Shown here: in pieces, positions 9,548 to 18,859 of the stretch
Layout: each line of letters starts with the position of its first letter
How positions within the stretch are numbered: the stretch's first letter is position 1
Assembly (NCBI GenBank): GCA_020630695.1
Contig: JAHDIS010000003.1
Span: 1-64,000 of the forward strand
Reading direction: 5' to 3'
Source of the DNA: Paracoccaceae bacterium
GTDB lineage: Bacteria > Pseudomonadota > Alphaproteobacteria > Rhodobacterales > Rhodobacteraceae
Length of the DNA stretch: 64,000 nt
Position numbers and translations under genes: made by a program
Notes under the pieces: model-generated
The model's database searches: none
What the model saw: only the letters and a program-made list of their open reading frames with translations
What the model was told of the DNA's origin: nothing

Positions 9548-10318
9548 ATGCCCCGTGGTCCGCACTTCTCCGATTCCCAAGCTACGCTCTTTGATCTGGA
9601 CGAAGCGCGCGTCCAGCCCGCCGCCGCACGCAAAGCGCCCGAGCTGCCAAGTTATATTCGCGATCATCGCGCGCGCCTGCGCGAACGCTTCATGATTGGC
9701 GGCGCCGACGCCCTGCCCGACTACGAAATGCTTGAGCTTGTATTGTTTCGTGCCATTCCGCGCCGCGATGTGAAGCCGCTGGCGCGCGCCTTGCTCGATT
9801 ACTTTGGCGACTTCAACACTGTGCTTTCTGCGCCCGCCACCCGCCTGCGGGACATCAGTGGCGTTGGCGATGCCGTGGTGACAGAGCTCAAAATCATAGA
9901 GGCCGCCGCCCATCGGCTTGCTCGTGCCAAAGTCTTGCACAAGCCCATCGTCAGCAGTTGGGATGCCCTTCTCGACTATTGTCAGGCCGCTATGGCGCAT
10001 CAGGACATCGAACAGTTCCGGGTGCTGTTTCTGGATCGTAAAAACGTGATCATCGCAGATGAAGCCCAAGCGCGCGGCACGGTCGATCACGTGCCGGTCT
10101 ACCCGCGCGAGGTTGTCAAACGCGCGCTCGATCTGAACGCTTCGGCGCTGATCCTCGTGCACAATCACCCCTCAGGGGATCCGACCCCCAGCGCCGCGGA
10201 CATCGACATGACCGCTCAAATACGCACCGCCGCCGAAGCGATGGACATCGTACTGCACGATCACCTAGTGATCGGAAAATCAAGGGAACTCAGCTTTCGG
10301 TCCGAGGGTCTGCTGTAA
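9548..10318 (+). CDS. radC: RadC family JAB1/MPN-domain protein
   Basis: The 256-residue protein has an N-terminal helix-hairpin-helix region (about 40-125, with RLRDISGVGDAVVTELK) and a C-terminal JAB1/MPN metal-binding domain with HNHPSGDPTPSAADID (205-220), which supplies H205, H207, S215 and D218 of the JAMM motif. The family was once called a DNA repair protein, but its true role is not settled. The ATG at 9548 begins a normal RadC N-terminus; an upstream in-frame ATG overlaps the hairpins and is unlikely. It converges with the next gene with 11 bp between stops. Confidence 0.9.
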   Translation: MPRGPHFSDSQATLFDLDEARVQPAAARKAPELPSYIRDHRARLRERFMIGGADALPDYEMLELVLFRAIPRRDVKPLARALLDYFGDFNTVLSAPATRLRDISGVGDAVVTELKIIEAAAHRLARAKVLHKPIVSSWDALLDYCQAAMAHQDIEQFRVLFLDRKNVIIADEAQARGTVDHVPVYPREVVKRALDLNASALILVHNHPSGDPTPSAADIDMTAQIRTAAEAMDIVLHDHLVIGKSRELSFRSEGLL

Positions 10319-10329
10319 ACCCAGCGCAA

Positions 10330-11889
10330 TCACTGCAACCAGACTTCGACCCGCCGGTTCACCTGACGACCCCAGGCCGTATCGTCACAAGCCATAGGCA
10401 TCGCCTCACCAAAGGCCTCTAGACCGATTTCCAAACGATCCCCATCCGCGGTCTCAGCCGTTTGCAGCACAGCTTTTCTCACAACCTCGGCCCTCTTGCG
10501 CGCAATCGTCAGGTTGGCATTGGCAGCACCCTGACCGTCCGAAAATCCGACAAAGACCAAACGGCGCCCATCGTAGGTGCCTGCCTCAAGGGCGCGCGCC
10601 AATTGCTGCACGTTCGACCGTGACTGCGCATCAAGCCGTGCGGACCCGGTTTCAAATCGGAACGATGTGGTCAGACGGCGCATGGGCACCAGCGTGCGTG
10701 TCATGGCGTTCAAAGCCTCCAAGCCAGCGGTGCCTTCAGCAACCCGAATTGCATTCGCAAATCGATCCCCTTGAAGATCGACAGGCACTTCTTCGGGGGC
10801 CTGATCGACAAAGCCAGCGCGCCGGATAACAATTTGGGCGGGCCCGGATCGCGTGAAAGCAAGAAACTCGCGCGCCAAAGCAGGAAGCCGCCGGGCCGGC
10901 ATGTACAGGAACATCGGCGCCGTCAGCGGGTAGTCTTCGGTTTTAATCGAACGCCGCGCCGCGCGAAGCTGAAAACCGCATGGCCCTGTGAGAACCAGAG
11001 CCCGGGTGTTTCCCGTCTCGGAATAACTGCCCAATCCAATGCCAAAAGGGTCTCTGGAAACGGCGGCAGCCAGTTCCGCATTGCTCCGATGCCGCTTGAT
11101 CTCAGCCCCAAGCACCGCACCGATCGGGGTCAAAAGACGATCTTCCAGACCTTGTGACAGGCCAGAACCGGCCTCCCGCAGATGCACAACGACCGGCGCA
11201 TCCGGCCCGCCCAGTTCCCGCCAATTCGTCAATTGACCAGACAGAATCCGCGACAGGTCGGCCAAAGAGATTGCCTTGACCGGATTGGCCGGCGCAACAA
11301 CGGGCACAACCGCATCCAGCCCCAGAACTCGCGAACGGTTTGGGCGGTTCAGGTTTCCAAGTCCGGCCTCTCGGGCCAGCGCCACCTCGGATGGTCGAAT
11401 TTCGCGCGATGCCATGACAATGTCGGCTTCATCAGCCAACAGATCCGCAAATCCTTCGTCGGTGTTCGTGACCCGAAAAGCAAACCGTCCAACCAGTTTG
11501 CCGGTTGAAATGCTGGTCAGCTCATAGACGAAATGTGTGGCATCCACCGGTTCACGCTGCGTGCTAAGTCCGTTTTTCAAAGCAAAGGATTCGATCAGAG
11601 CAGGCATCAAGACCCGTCCTACAGTCGCAGAGCCTGACACTGACAATTCGGCGACATAGTCTGTCAGCGACGGACAACCGGGGCCTTCGCAAAGCACGCC
11701 AGAACCATCAACCGTCAACTCGCCATAGCGTGTTTCAATGCGATAGAATTCGCCGTCAAATCCCAGCAGTGTTCCGGTTAGTTCGATAGCTCCGTCCCGC
11801 GACCGCAGGGTCACGTCTTCTGCCAAGGCAGTCTGGACGAAGCCAAAAAAGAAAAGTGCGGCGAAAAACGCCGCACGCAGATGTCGCAT
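10330..11889 (-). CDS. Solute-binding (PBP-like) domain fused to a C-terminal OmpA domain
   Basis: The 519-residue protein begins with a signal peptide (about 1-23, ending ALAED). Residues 75-355 look like a periplasmic phosphate-type binding domain (FAFRVTNTDEG, ISLADLSRILSGQLTNW, VVVHLREAGSGLSQGLEDRLL). The last 110 residues are an OmpA/Pal peptidoglycan-binding domain, with FETGSARLDAQSRSNVQQLA, GFSDGQGAANANLTIARKRA and a final QVNRRVEVWLQ. It is probably anchored to peptidoglycan in the periplasm and senses or holds a small anion; the ligand is unknown. No ABC transporter partner is nearby. A short domain at about 24-70 precedes the binding domain. Confidence 0.75.
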   Translation of the reverse strand: MRHLRAAFFAALFFFGFVQTALAEDVTLRSRDGAIELTGTLLGFDGEFYRIETRYGELTVDGSGVLCEGPGCPSLTDYVAELSVSGSATVGRVLMPALIESFALKNGLSTQREPVDATHFVYELTSISTGKLVGRFAFRVTNTDEGFADLLADEADIVMASREIRPSEVALAREAGLGNLNRPNRSRVLGLDAVVPVVAPANPVKAISLADLSRILSGQLTNWRELGGPDAPVVVHLREAGSGLSQGLEDRLLTPIGAVLGAEIKRHRSNAELAAAVSRDPFGIGLGSYSETGNTRALVLTGPCGFQLRAARRSIKTEDYPLTAPMFLYMPARRLPALAREFLAFTRSGPAQIVIRRAGFVDQAPEEVPVDLQGDRFANAIRVAEGTAGLEALNAMTRTLVPMRRLTTSFRFETGSARLDAQSRSNVQQLARALEAGTYDGRRLVFVGFSDGQGAANANLTIARKRAEVVRKAVLQTAETADGDRLEIGLEAFGEAMPMACDDTAWGRQVNRRVEVWLQ

Positions 11890-11909
11890 TATTTGCCTGC
11901 ATGCTGAAA

Positions 11910-12881
11910 CTAGCGTGCGGCGATCTTCAGGTCTTCGACGAGGTTTTTCAACACCAGAAAGTCACCAACGCCATCGCATTCGGGCATATCAAGCGTCAAA
12001 TCGCGCACGCGCAGGCTGGCATCGTCCCGAAGCTCAAGAGTTTGCGCCTCAACTGAGCTGTCGCAGTTCAATTCGGTAATCTCGGCCTCTACTGTCAAAA
12101 GCACCTGACCATCCCGCGCTGCTGTTCCGGTCGGGAAAGAGTAGACCTCGGCCACCAAAGCATCCGGTGCATCGCTTTGACCAAGTCTGGTCAGAAAACC
12201 ACCCTCGCCTTTGGCTGCGTCAGACAGGCTGCCCGCAGCCGCTGCCCAAACATGGTTCTCCGAGAAGTATTCGCTTTCGAATTCGCGGGCATGAAGCTGA
12301 AGGCCCGCCTGACCCTTCCACTGCACGACGACGCGGTCATAGAACGCCAGTGAAGTCACTTCGGCAATAGCCGTTGCACCATCGCCGCTTGCGAATGCCG
12401 CGATGAACGTGGCTGTTTCGGCAAGGGCCGGCACGGTCACGGTCAGTGTGCCGTCTGGCTGCATCACTTCGGTGAACATCATACCCTGATGATGGATCGT
12501 GACACGTTCGCTGGCATTACACGGTGCGGTCAAAGTCAGATCAACCAAAGCACCAGCCGCTAGATCGGCCTGCATTGTCAGTTCACAATCAAAACCGGAT
12601 CCGGCTGCTTCATCCGGCAGGTCGAACCCTTCCAGTTTCAATTCAGGCGCAGCTGCCAATTCCACCTGCGCGTCTGGAAGATTTTGGTCGATAACCAGAT
12701 CGGTGGGCAACCGAGGCGCAATCGCAGCTGAGGATGTCTGCGTGATGTCCGTCACAGCCAAAGCATCGGCATCCGCTGCATTCGCATCCGGGCCGCCATA
12801 GCCGTATTGCATCACATAGCCTACGGACAGCGCACAGATCAGTGTCGCACCACCCAAAAGATAAGCTCTAAGGTTTGCCAT
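11910..12881 (-). CDS. Conserved envelope protein of unknown function, single N-terminal membrane anchor
   Basis: I do not recognise a functional family. The 323-residue protein has a short basic N-terminus, one membrane segment (YLLGGATLICALSVGYVMQYGYGG), and an acidic, beta-rich domain that would sit in the periplasm, with six cysteines in or after the FDCELTMQ segment that could form disulfides. The ATG at 12881 is chosen because GGGAGG lies 6 bases upstream; the frame opens 23 codons earlier. It follows secA on the same strand with a 148-bp gap and precedes the OmpA fusion by 20 bp, so it may be in one transcript with the latter. A role linked to export is only a guess from position. Confidence 0.65.
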   Translation of the reverse strand: MANLRAYLLGGATLICALSVGYVMQYGYGGPDANAADADALAVTDITQTSSAAIAPRLPTDLVIDQNLPDAQVELAAAPELKLEGFDLPDEAAGSGFDCELTMQADLAAGALVDLTLTAPCNASERVTIHHQGMMFTEVMQPDGTLTVTVPALAETATFIAAFASGDGATAIAEVTSLAFYDRVVVQWKGQAGLQLHAREFESEYFSENHVWAAAAGSLSDAAKGEGGFLTRLGQSDAPDALVAEVYSFPTGTAARDGQVLLTVEAEITELNCDSSVEAQTLELRDDASLRVRDLTLDMPECDGVGDFLVLKNLVEDLKIAAR

Positions 12882-13029
12882 TGCGGCCTCCCATCGGTTT
12901 TCCGACGGAAGGTATCGTTGACAATCGTGGCAGCTATGGGGCACGCCCAAGAAACCATTGAGGCAATCAAAAGATGTATTTTGTTATCTCAAAGTGCATT
13001 CCGCGGGTGTATGTGAGGCAATCTCGCGG

Positions 13030-15747
13030 TTAAGCGAGACGCCCATGGCAGTGCTTGAACTTGTTCCCTGATCCACAAGGGCATGGATCGTTGCGGCCCG
13101 GATTGCCCCAGGTGTCGGGATCGTTTTCATCGAAGCCGGCCAACAATGGCTCGGAAGGCGCGCTTGCTTCCTGCGCACCAGCTTCTGGCTGCGGCGCAGG
13201 CGCGGCGGCCTGCTTTTGCATCTGAGCCTGCTGCGCCATCAACTGTTCCATCATAGCGCGCTGTTCTTCTTCGGTCATCGGGCGAACCTGCGACAGCTTT
13301 TGCGTCACTTCTTCGCGCAGACTATCCAGCAAACTTTCGAACAGCTGGAATGCTTCGTTTTTGTATTCGTTTAGAGGATCACGCTGGGCATAACCCCGGA
13401 AACCCACGACAGACCGAAGGTGTTCAAGTGTCAGCAGATGCTCGCGCCACTTACCATCGATGGCCTGAAGCAGAATTTGCTTTTCGACCTGACGCATTGT
13501 CTCGGGGCCAAAGGCCTCGGCCTTCTCGGCCATCAACTTGTCGGATGCTTCTTCCAACCGCTCGCGCAGAACGTCCTGATCCACGCCATCTTCGTCAGCC
13601 CATCCAATGATCGGTTCGTCGATGCCCAGCTTTTCGATGCACGCGGCATAAAGGCCATGGGTATCCCACTGGTCTGCGTAGGCCTTGGGCGGCGCATAGC
13701 CGTCCACAAGATCGTCAATCACCTGATGGCGCATGTCCTGTGCAATCTCGGACAGGTCCTCAGCTTCCATGATTTCGCGACGCTGACTAAAGATGACCTT
13801 TCGCTGGTCATTCATCACGTCGTCGAATTTCAACAATTGTTTACGAATATCGAAGTTGCGACCTTCGACTTTGGCCTGCGCGCGCTCCAGCGATTTGTTC
13901 ACCCATGGGTGTACGATTGCTTCGCCTTCCTTCATGCCCAGCGAGGAAAGTACCTTTTCCAAACGCTCAGACCCGAAAATCCGCATCAGATCGTCTTCGA
14001 GCGACAGGAAGAAGCTGGAGCGACCGGGATCGCCCTGACGGCCGGAACGGCCGCGCAACTGGTTGTCGATGCGGCGGCTTTCGTGCCGTTCGGTGGCCAG
14101 CACGTACAGCCCGCCCGCGTCTTTGACGGCCTGTTCGTCTTTCCCGTGCTCTTCTTCAATTTGGGTCCGGATCACTTCTGGATCGCTGTCAGGCGCAGCC
14201 GCGATGGCTTCCATGATTTTGAACTCGACGTTGCCGCCCAGTTTGATGTCCGTCCCGCGGCCGGCCATGTTCGTCGCAATCGTAACGGCGCCCAGCTTAC
14301 CAGCGTCTGCAACGATCTGCGCTTCCTGCTCATGCTGACGTGCGTTCAGAACGTTGTGCTTCAGATCAGCCGCAGACAGCATCTGGCTCAGCATTTCGGA
14401 CTTTTCGATCGAGGTGGTGCCTACGAGAACCGGTTGGCCCTTTTCATGCGCCTTTTTGATCTCGTCGACGATCGCTTCGTATTTTTCACGGGCCGTGCGG
14501 TAGACCTTGTCGTCTTCGTCGATCCGCGCGATCGGACGGTTGGTCGGAACTTCAACAACGCCCAGACCATAGATTTCGGCAAATTCTTCAGCTTCGGTGC
14601 TGGCGGTGCCCGTCATGCCACCCAATTTGTCATAGAGGCGGAAATAGTTCTGGAACGTAACCGATGCCAGCGTGACGTTCTCGGGCTGGATCTGGCAGCC
14701 TTCCTTGGCTTCGATGGCCTGATGCAGACCTTCGGACAAACGCCGCCCGGCCATCATACGGCCGGTGAATTCGTCGATCAGAACCACTTCGCCATCGCGC
14801 ACGATGTAATCCTTGTCGCGCTGGAACAGTTTGTGCGCCCGCAGCGCCTGATTGACGTGGTGCACCACGGTCGTGCTTTCGGGATCATAGAGCGTCTGCT
14901 CTTCATCCAGCAGGCCGCGCTGATGCAGCAGCGCTTCCAACGCTTCGTTGCCTTCGTCGGTGAAGGTTACGTTGCGGGTTTTTTCATCAATGGCGAACGC
15001 ATCGTCTGCCAATTCGGGGATCACCTTGTCGATCCCTTGGTACAGCTCGGAACGGTCCTGCGCGGGCCCCGAGATGATCAAAGGCGTCCGTGCTTCATCA
15101 ACAAGGATCGAGTCCACTTCGTCGACAATCGCAAAGTAATGATCCCGCTGGAAGATCTGGTTCAACTCGGACTTCATGTTATCACGCAGATAATCGAAAC
15201 CCAGTTCGTTGTTCGTCGCGTAGGTGATGTCACAGGCATAGGCCGCCTGCTTTTCCTCTTCGGGCTGGCGTGGGTAGACCACGCCTGTTGTCAGACCCAA
15301 GGCTGAAAATACGTTTGCCATCCAGTCCGCGTCACGTTTGGCCAGATAGTCGTTCACCGTTACCACATGCACACCGCGCCCGGTCAGCGCGTTCAGATAG
15401 GCCGGGAAGGTCGCCACAAGCGTCTTGCCTTCACCCGTCTTCATTTCGGAAATATTGCCCTGGTGCAGGAAAACGCCGCCCATCAACTGAACATCAAAGG
15501 CCCGCAGACCCAAGGCGCGCTTAGCCGCTTCGCGGCAGTTGGCAAAGGCTTCGGGCAGCAAGGCATCCAGCGCCTCACCATCGGCCACCCGTTTTTTGAA
15601 TTCCTCAGTCTTGGCAATCAGACCGGCGTCATCGAGCTTTTCGAACTCTGGCTCGAGCGCATTGATCTTTTCCACCAGCGGGCGGGTCGCCTTGATCTTG
15701 CGGTCATTCGGGGTGCCGAACACCTTACGCGCGATTTTTCCCAGCAT
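13030..15747 (-). CDS. secA: Preprotein translocase ATPase SecA
   Basis: SecA is the motor that pushes preproteins through SecYEG. The 905-residue protein has the Walker A segment [13 protein letters not shown], the DEAD-type [14 protein letters not shown], the second helicase domain with [11 protein letters not shown], and a C-terminal zinc-binding tail [14 protein letters not shown] that binds SecB. Length and domain order are normal. It is divergent from a periplasmic parvulin gene, with 174 bp between start codons, so the two may share a control region. No unusual feature is seen. Confidence 0.98.
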   Translation of the reverse strand: MLGKIARKVFGTPNDRKIKATRPLVEKINALEPEFEKLDDAGLIAKTEEFKKRVADGEALDALLPEAFANCREAAKRALGLRAFDVQLMGGVFLHQGNISEMKTGEGKTLVATFPAYLNALTGRGVHVVTVNDYLAKRDADWMANVFSALGLTTGVVYPRQPEEEKQAAYACDITYATNNELGFDYLRDNMKSELNQIFQRDHYFAIVDEVDSILVDEARTPLIISGPAQDRSELYQGIDKVIPELADDAFAIDEKTRNVTFTDEGNEALEALLHQRGLLDEEQTLYDPESTTVVHHVNQALRAHKLFQRDKDYIVRDGEVVLIDEFTGRMMAGRRLSEGLHQAIEAKEGCQIQPENVTLASVTFQNYFRLYDKLGGMTGTASTEAEEFAEIYGLGVVEVPTNRPIARIDEDDKVYRTAREKYEAIVDEIKKAHEKGQPVLVGTTSIEKSEMLSQMLSAADLKHNVLNARQHEQEAQIVADAGKLGAVTIATNMAGRGTDIKLGGNVEFKIMEAIAAAPDSDPEVIRTQIEEEHGKDEQAVKDAGGLYVLATERHESRRIDNQLRGRSGRQGDPGRSSFFLSLEDDLMRIFGSERLEKVLSSLGMKEGEAIVHPWVNKSLERAQAKVEGRNFDIRKQLLKFDDVMNDQRKVIFSQRREIMEAEDLSEIAQDMRHQVIDDLVDGYAPPKAYADQWDTHGLYAACIEKLGIDEPIIGWADEDGVDQDVLRERLEEASDKLMAEKAEAFGPETMRQVEKQILLQAIDGKWREHLLTLEHLRSVVGFRGYAQRDPLNEYKNEAFQLFESLLDSLREEVTQKLSQVRPMTEEEQRAMMEQLMAQQAQMQKQAAAPAPQPEAGAQEASAPSEPLLAGFDENDPDTWGNPGRNDPCPCGSGNKFKHCHGRLA

Positions 15748-15921
15748 GGTCTATTTGTCCTGTCTGACGCCTTCGTGTGCGGCATCTGCTTGCCCGCCTC
15801 GCACAACGCCCATATGACGGAAGGAACGACCGGCCGCGCAGAGCCTTTTGGCGATGTAAGGGGCAGGTCCATCAGTGTCAACGCCGCGGGGCTCTGCGGC
15901 AAGCCCAGAAGGACAAAACCT

Positions 15922-16773
15922 ATGGTATTTCATCTCAAAACGCTGGCTGCTGCCGCATTGGCCGTGACCTTATCAGGCCCCGCATTTGCACAAGAAGAGA
16001 TGACCATCGACACTGTGGTTGCCACTGTAAACGGGCAAGAGATCACATTGGGTCAAATGTTGTTGGTACGCGCATCCTTGCCAGAGCAGTACCAACAGTT
16101 GGAAAATGATGTCCTGTGGGACGGCATTCTACAGCAGATGATCCAGCAAGAAGCGTTGCGCCAGCAGGATGATGCGGTCGAAACCAAGCGTGTGCAGCTC
16201 GCTTTGGAAAATGAACGCCGTTCTCTTCTGGCCTCTGTCGTTGTCGCAAAAGTCGCCAAGGAAGCCATCACCGAAGAAGCCGTTCAGGCCGCGTATGATG
16301 CACAATTCGCCGACTTCGATGCTGGCCAGGAATACAACGCTTCTCACATTCTCGTGGAAACCGAAGAAGAAGCGCAGGCGATCATCGACGAATTGAACGG
16401 CGGCGCGGATTTCGCGGAAACCGCACGGGCAAAATCGACCGGGCCATCCGGCCCCAACGGCGGACAGCTCGGATGGTTCTCGGCAGGCATGATGGTTCAG
16501 GAGTTCCAGACGGCTGTCGAAGGCCTTGAGGTCGATGGTATTTCCGAACCGGTCAAAACGCAGTTTGGTTGGCACGTCATCAAACTGAACGACGCACGCA
16601 GCAAGTCAGCCCCACCGCTGGAAGCCGTGCGCGGCGAAATCGAAGCCACCCTCCAGCGCGATACCGTGACTGCATACATCACGGATCTCGAAGCCAATGC
16701 CGATGTCACAAAGATGTCGAAAGACGATGTCGACACTTCCATCCTGAACAACCTCGAGCTGGTGGAGGACTGA
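15922..16773 (+). CDS. Periplasmic parvulin-type peptidyl-prolyl isomerase
   Basis: The 283-residue protein has a signal peptide (MVFHLKTLAAAALAVTLSGPAFAQ), an N-terminal SurA-like helical chaperone region, and a rotamase (PpiC/parvulin) domain at about 135-230 with YNASHILVETEEEAQ, GPNGGQLGWFSAG and FGWHVIKLNDAR. It probably helps exported proteins to fold. The ATG at 15922 is preceded by AGAAGGA at 9 bases and starts the signal peptide; the longer frame upstream runs antisense to secA and is not real. The stop codon directly abuts the argJ start, so the two are co-translated. Confidence 0.92.
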   Translation: MVFHLKTLAAAALAVTLSGPAFAQEEMTIDTVVATVNGQEITLGQMLLVRASLPEQYQQLENDVLWDGILQQMIQQEALRQQDDAVETKRVQLALENERRSLLASVVVAKVAKEAITEEAVQAAYDAQFADFDAGQEYNASHILVETEEEAQAIIDELNGGADFAETARAKSTGPSGPNGGQLGWFSAGMMVQEFQTAVEGLEVDGISEPVKTQFGWHVIKLNDARSKSAPPLEAVRGEIEATLQRDTVTAYITDLEANADVTKMSKDDVDTSILNNLELVED

Positions 16774-18000
16774 TTGGCTGAAGGTCTTGCGCAATCCCCG
16801 CTAGCCCCTGACGCATTTCCTGATCTGCCGGTCATCGACGGTGTGCGCTTTGCCGCCGTCGAAGCCGGGGTGCGGTATCAGGGTCGCAAAGACGTGATGT
16901 TGGCCGTTCTGCAACCAGGCAGCACAGTCGCCGGCGTTTTCACGCGGTCGGCCACTCGGTCTTCCAACGTTCTGGATTGTCAGGCTAAAATCAGCGGGCA
17001 CAGCGATGAAGGTGCAGCCATCATCGTAAACTCAGGCAATTCCAATGCCTTCACCGGAAAAGCCGGTGATGGATCTGTTGCCGCCATTTGCGAAGCGGTC
17101 AGCGCTGCGACAGGTTTGCCGCAGAACCGTGTTTTCACATCCTCTACCGGTGTGATTGGTGAACGTCTGCCGCATGATCGGATCACCTCCAAATTGGGCG
17201 ATTTGGTTGATGCACTGGATGTCAGCGGTATCGACGGCGCCGCCGAGGCCATCATGACGACCGATACCTTTCCCAAAGGGGCCTGCGAAGAAGTGGCGTT
17301 GCCTGACGGCACCGTTCGCATCGCCGGGATTGCCAAGGGATCAGGCATGATCGCGCCGGATATGGCCACCATGCTCGTCTACATCTTTACCGATGCCCAG
17401 ATCGAGCAATCCGCCCTACAATCCATGGTCAGCCGTCTGAACGAGCGCACATTCAACTGCATCACGGTTGATAGCGACACCTCGACGTCTGACACGCTGC
17501 TCATCGGTGCAACCGGGGCGTCAGGAATATGCGCCGACGCCGATCCAGCATTCGAACAAGCCCTGCACCGTGTCATGCTCGACTTGGCCCACCAAGTTGT
17601 CCGTGATGGCGAAGGCGCAACCAAGTTTGTTACTGTTTCCGTGACCGGCGCGGCGTCAGATGCCGACGCCCGTACACATGCACTGTCCATTGCCAACTCA
17701 CCGCTGATCAAAACCGCGATTGCGGGGGAAGATCCCAATTGGGGTCGCGTTGTCATGGCCGTTGGTAAATCTGGTGCTGCGGCCGACCGTGATCTTCTGA
17801 CCATCCGATTTGGTGATATCGAAGTGGCGCGTGAAGGCTGGGTTGCTGAGAACTACCGCGAAGAAGACGGGGCAGCCTACATGAAGAACCCCGAGATCGA
17901 CATCAACGTCGAGATCGGGCTTGGCACCGGCTCCGCCACCGTATGGACCTGCGATCTGACCCACGGTTACATCTCAATCAACGCCGACTATCGTTCCTAA
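16774..18000 (+). CDS. argJ: Bifunctional glutamate N-acetyltransferase/amino-acid acetyltransferase ArgJ
   Basis: ArgJ transfers the acetyl group from N-acetylornithine to glutamate in the cyclic arginine pathway. The 408-residue precursor cleaves itself before the conserved Thr of GSGMIAPDMATML to give two subunits. The N-terminus (SPLAPDAFPDLPVIDGVRFA) and the C-terminal SINADYRS are typical. The start is a TTG that immediately follows the parvulin stop; GGAGG lies 6 bases upstream and no ATG fits better, so TTG is well supported. mutT follows 74 bp downstream. Whether it makes N-acetylglutamate from acetyl-CoA as well as by transfer cannot be told from sequence. Confidence 0.96.
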   Translation: MAEGLAQSPLAPDAFPDLPVIDGVRFAAVEAGVRYQGRKDVMLAVLQPGSTVAGVFTRSATRSSNVLDCQAKISGHSDEGAAIIVNSGNSNAFTGKAGDGSVAAICEAVSAATGLPQNRVFTSSTGVIGERLPHDRITSKLGDLVDALDVSGIDGAAEAIMTTDTFPKGACEEVALPDGTVRIAGIAKGSGMIAPDMATMLVYIFTDAQIEQSALQSMVSRLNERTFNCITVDSDTSTSDTLLIGATGASGICADADPAFEQALHRVMLDLAHQVVRDGEGATKFVTVSVTGAASDADARTHALSIANSPLIKTAIAGEDPNWGRVVMAVGKSGAAADRDLLTIRFGDIEVAREGWVAENYREEDGAAYMKNPEIDINVEIGLGTGSATVWTCDLTHGYISINADYRS

Positions 18001-18074
18001 CACGACCCTGCGATGCACAGGCCTTTGTCCGCGCACAGGCTTTGCTTCGCGACTGTCCCGCAAGGAAGCATGCA

Positions 18075-18473
18075 ATGAAGATCATCCTCGTCTCTGCCGT
18101 CGCTCTGATCGACACCGATGGGCGTGTGCTCTTGGCGCAGCGTCCCGAAGGCAAATCCATGGCTGGACTGTGGGAATTCCCCGGTGGCAAGGTTGAGCCC
18201 GGCGAAACGCCCGAAGTCGCCTTGATCCGTGAACTTCAGGAAGAACTTGGTATCGATACGTGGGAATCCTGTCTCGCACCTTTGACTTTTGCATCGCACA
18301 GCTACGGTGATTTTCATCTGCTGATGCCATTGTTTGCCTGCCGAAAATGGGAAGGCATTCCACAATCCCGTGAAGGTCAGGCGCTCAAATGGGTACGGGC
18401 CAACCAACTGCGGGACTACCCCATGCCACCAGCTGACATCCCATTGATTCCAATTCTACGAGATTGGCTTTAG
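18075..18473 (+). CDS. mutT: 8-oxo-dGTP diphosphatase MutT (Nudix hydrolase)
   Basis: MutT hydrolyses oxidised 8-oxo-dGTP so that it is not built into DNA. The 132-residue protein carries a full Nudix box, GGKVEPGETPEVALIRELQ followed by EELGI, and the LWEFPGGK lead-in typical of MutT. The ATG at 18075 has AAGGA 8 bases upstream; the longer frame overlaps the argJ end and is unlikely. It is probably co-transcribed with the parvulin and argJ genes. Confidence 0.93.
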   Translation: MKIILVSAVALIDTDGRVLLAQRPEGKSMAGLWEFPGGKVEPGETPEVALIRELQEELGIDTWESCLAPLTFASHSYGDFHLLMPLFACRKWEGIPQSREGQALKWVRANQLRDYPMPPADIPLIPILRDWL

Positions 18474-18629
18474 GCGCTCGGCCTCCAGTATAGCCGCGCC
18501 GCAGCAAGAAAATTCCAATCAAAGTACAGCTTTTCGATGATTATTTCGCATCTTTGCTCTTTATTTTATCGATTTCTTGAGGGAGAAAGACTACATATCA
18601 AGTGTCATGATCAGTGGGGGGTTGATGAC

Positions 18630-18764
18630 ATGCTGCGTACTATAATTCTTGGAAGTTGTGTTTCCGTGCAGGGACTGCTGGAAAAAACCTTGCCAGATGG
18701 CCGGGTCAGTGTCCGTGTGGGTGACCGTATCTATACCGGTCAACCGGTTCACGCCGCTGCCTGA
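18630..18764 (+). CDS. Small 44-residue protein of unknown function
   Basis: A short frame runs MLRTIILGSCVSVQGLLEKT, then LPDGRVSVRVGDRIYTGQPV and AAA after one His. It starts at an ATG with a GGGGGG ribosome site 8 bases upstream and ends 40 bp before a strong bidirectional terminator, so it looks like a real single-gene unit. The region before it is very AT-rich (19 G/C of 60 at 18541-18600), as expected of a promoter. I recall similar small proteins in other Roseobacters, but that is memory, not a search. No function is offered. It has no signal peptide or membrane segment. Confidence 0.6.
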   Translation: MLRTIILGSCVSVQGLLEKTLPDGRVSVRVGDRIYTGQPVHAAA

Positions 18765-18804
18765 TCTGGCTGCGTCGACGAAAACCAAAGACGACCTCTT
18801 AACA

Positions 18805-18840
18805 AAAAAGCGCCCTGCCATATGGCAGGGCGCTTTTCTT
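18805..18840. terminator. Bidirectional Rho-independent terminator
   Basis: A perfect palindromic stem, GCGCCCTGCC/GGCAGGGCGC with loop ATAT (18810-18833), is flanked by A-runs on the left and TTTTCTTTT on the right. It can end both the plus-strand 44-residue gene and the minus-strand infB operon. Confidence 0.9.
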
Positions 18841-18859
18841 TTGTCTTGAACCGAACCGA

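Noticed and set aside
13420-15306. 628-codon open frame antisense to secA
   Set aside because: Shadow of secA.
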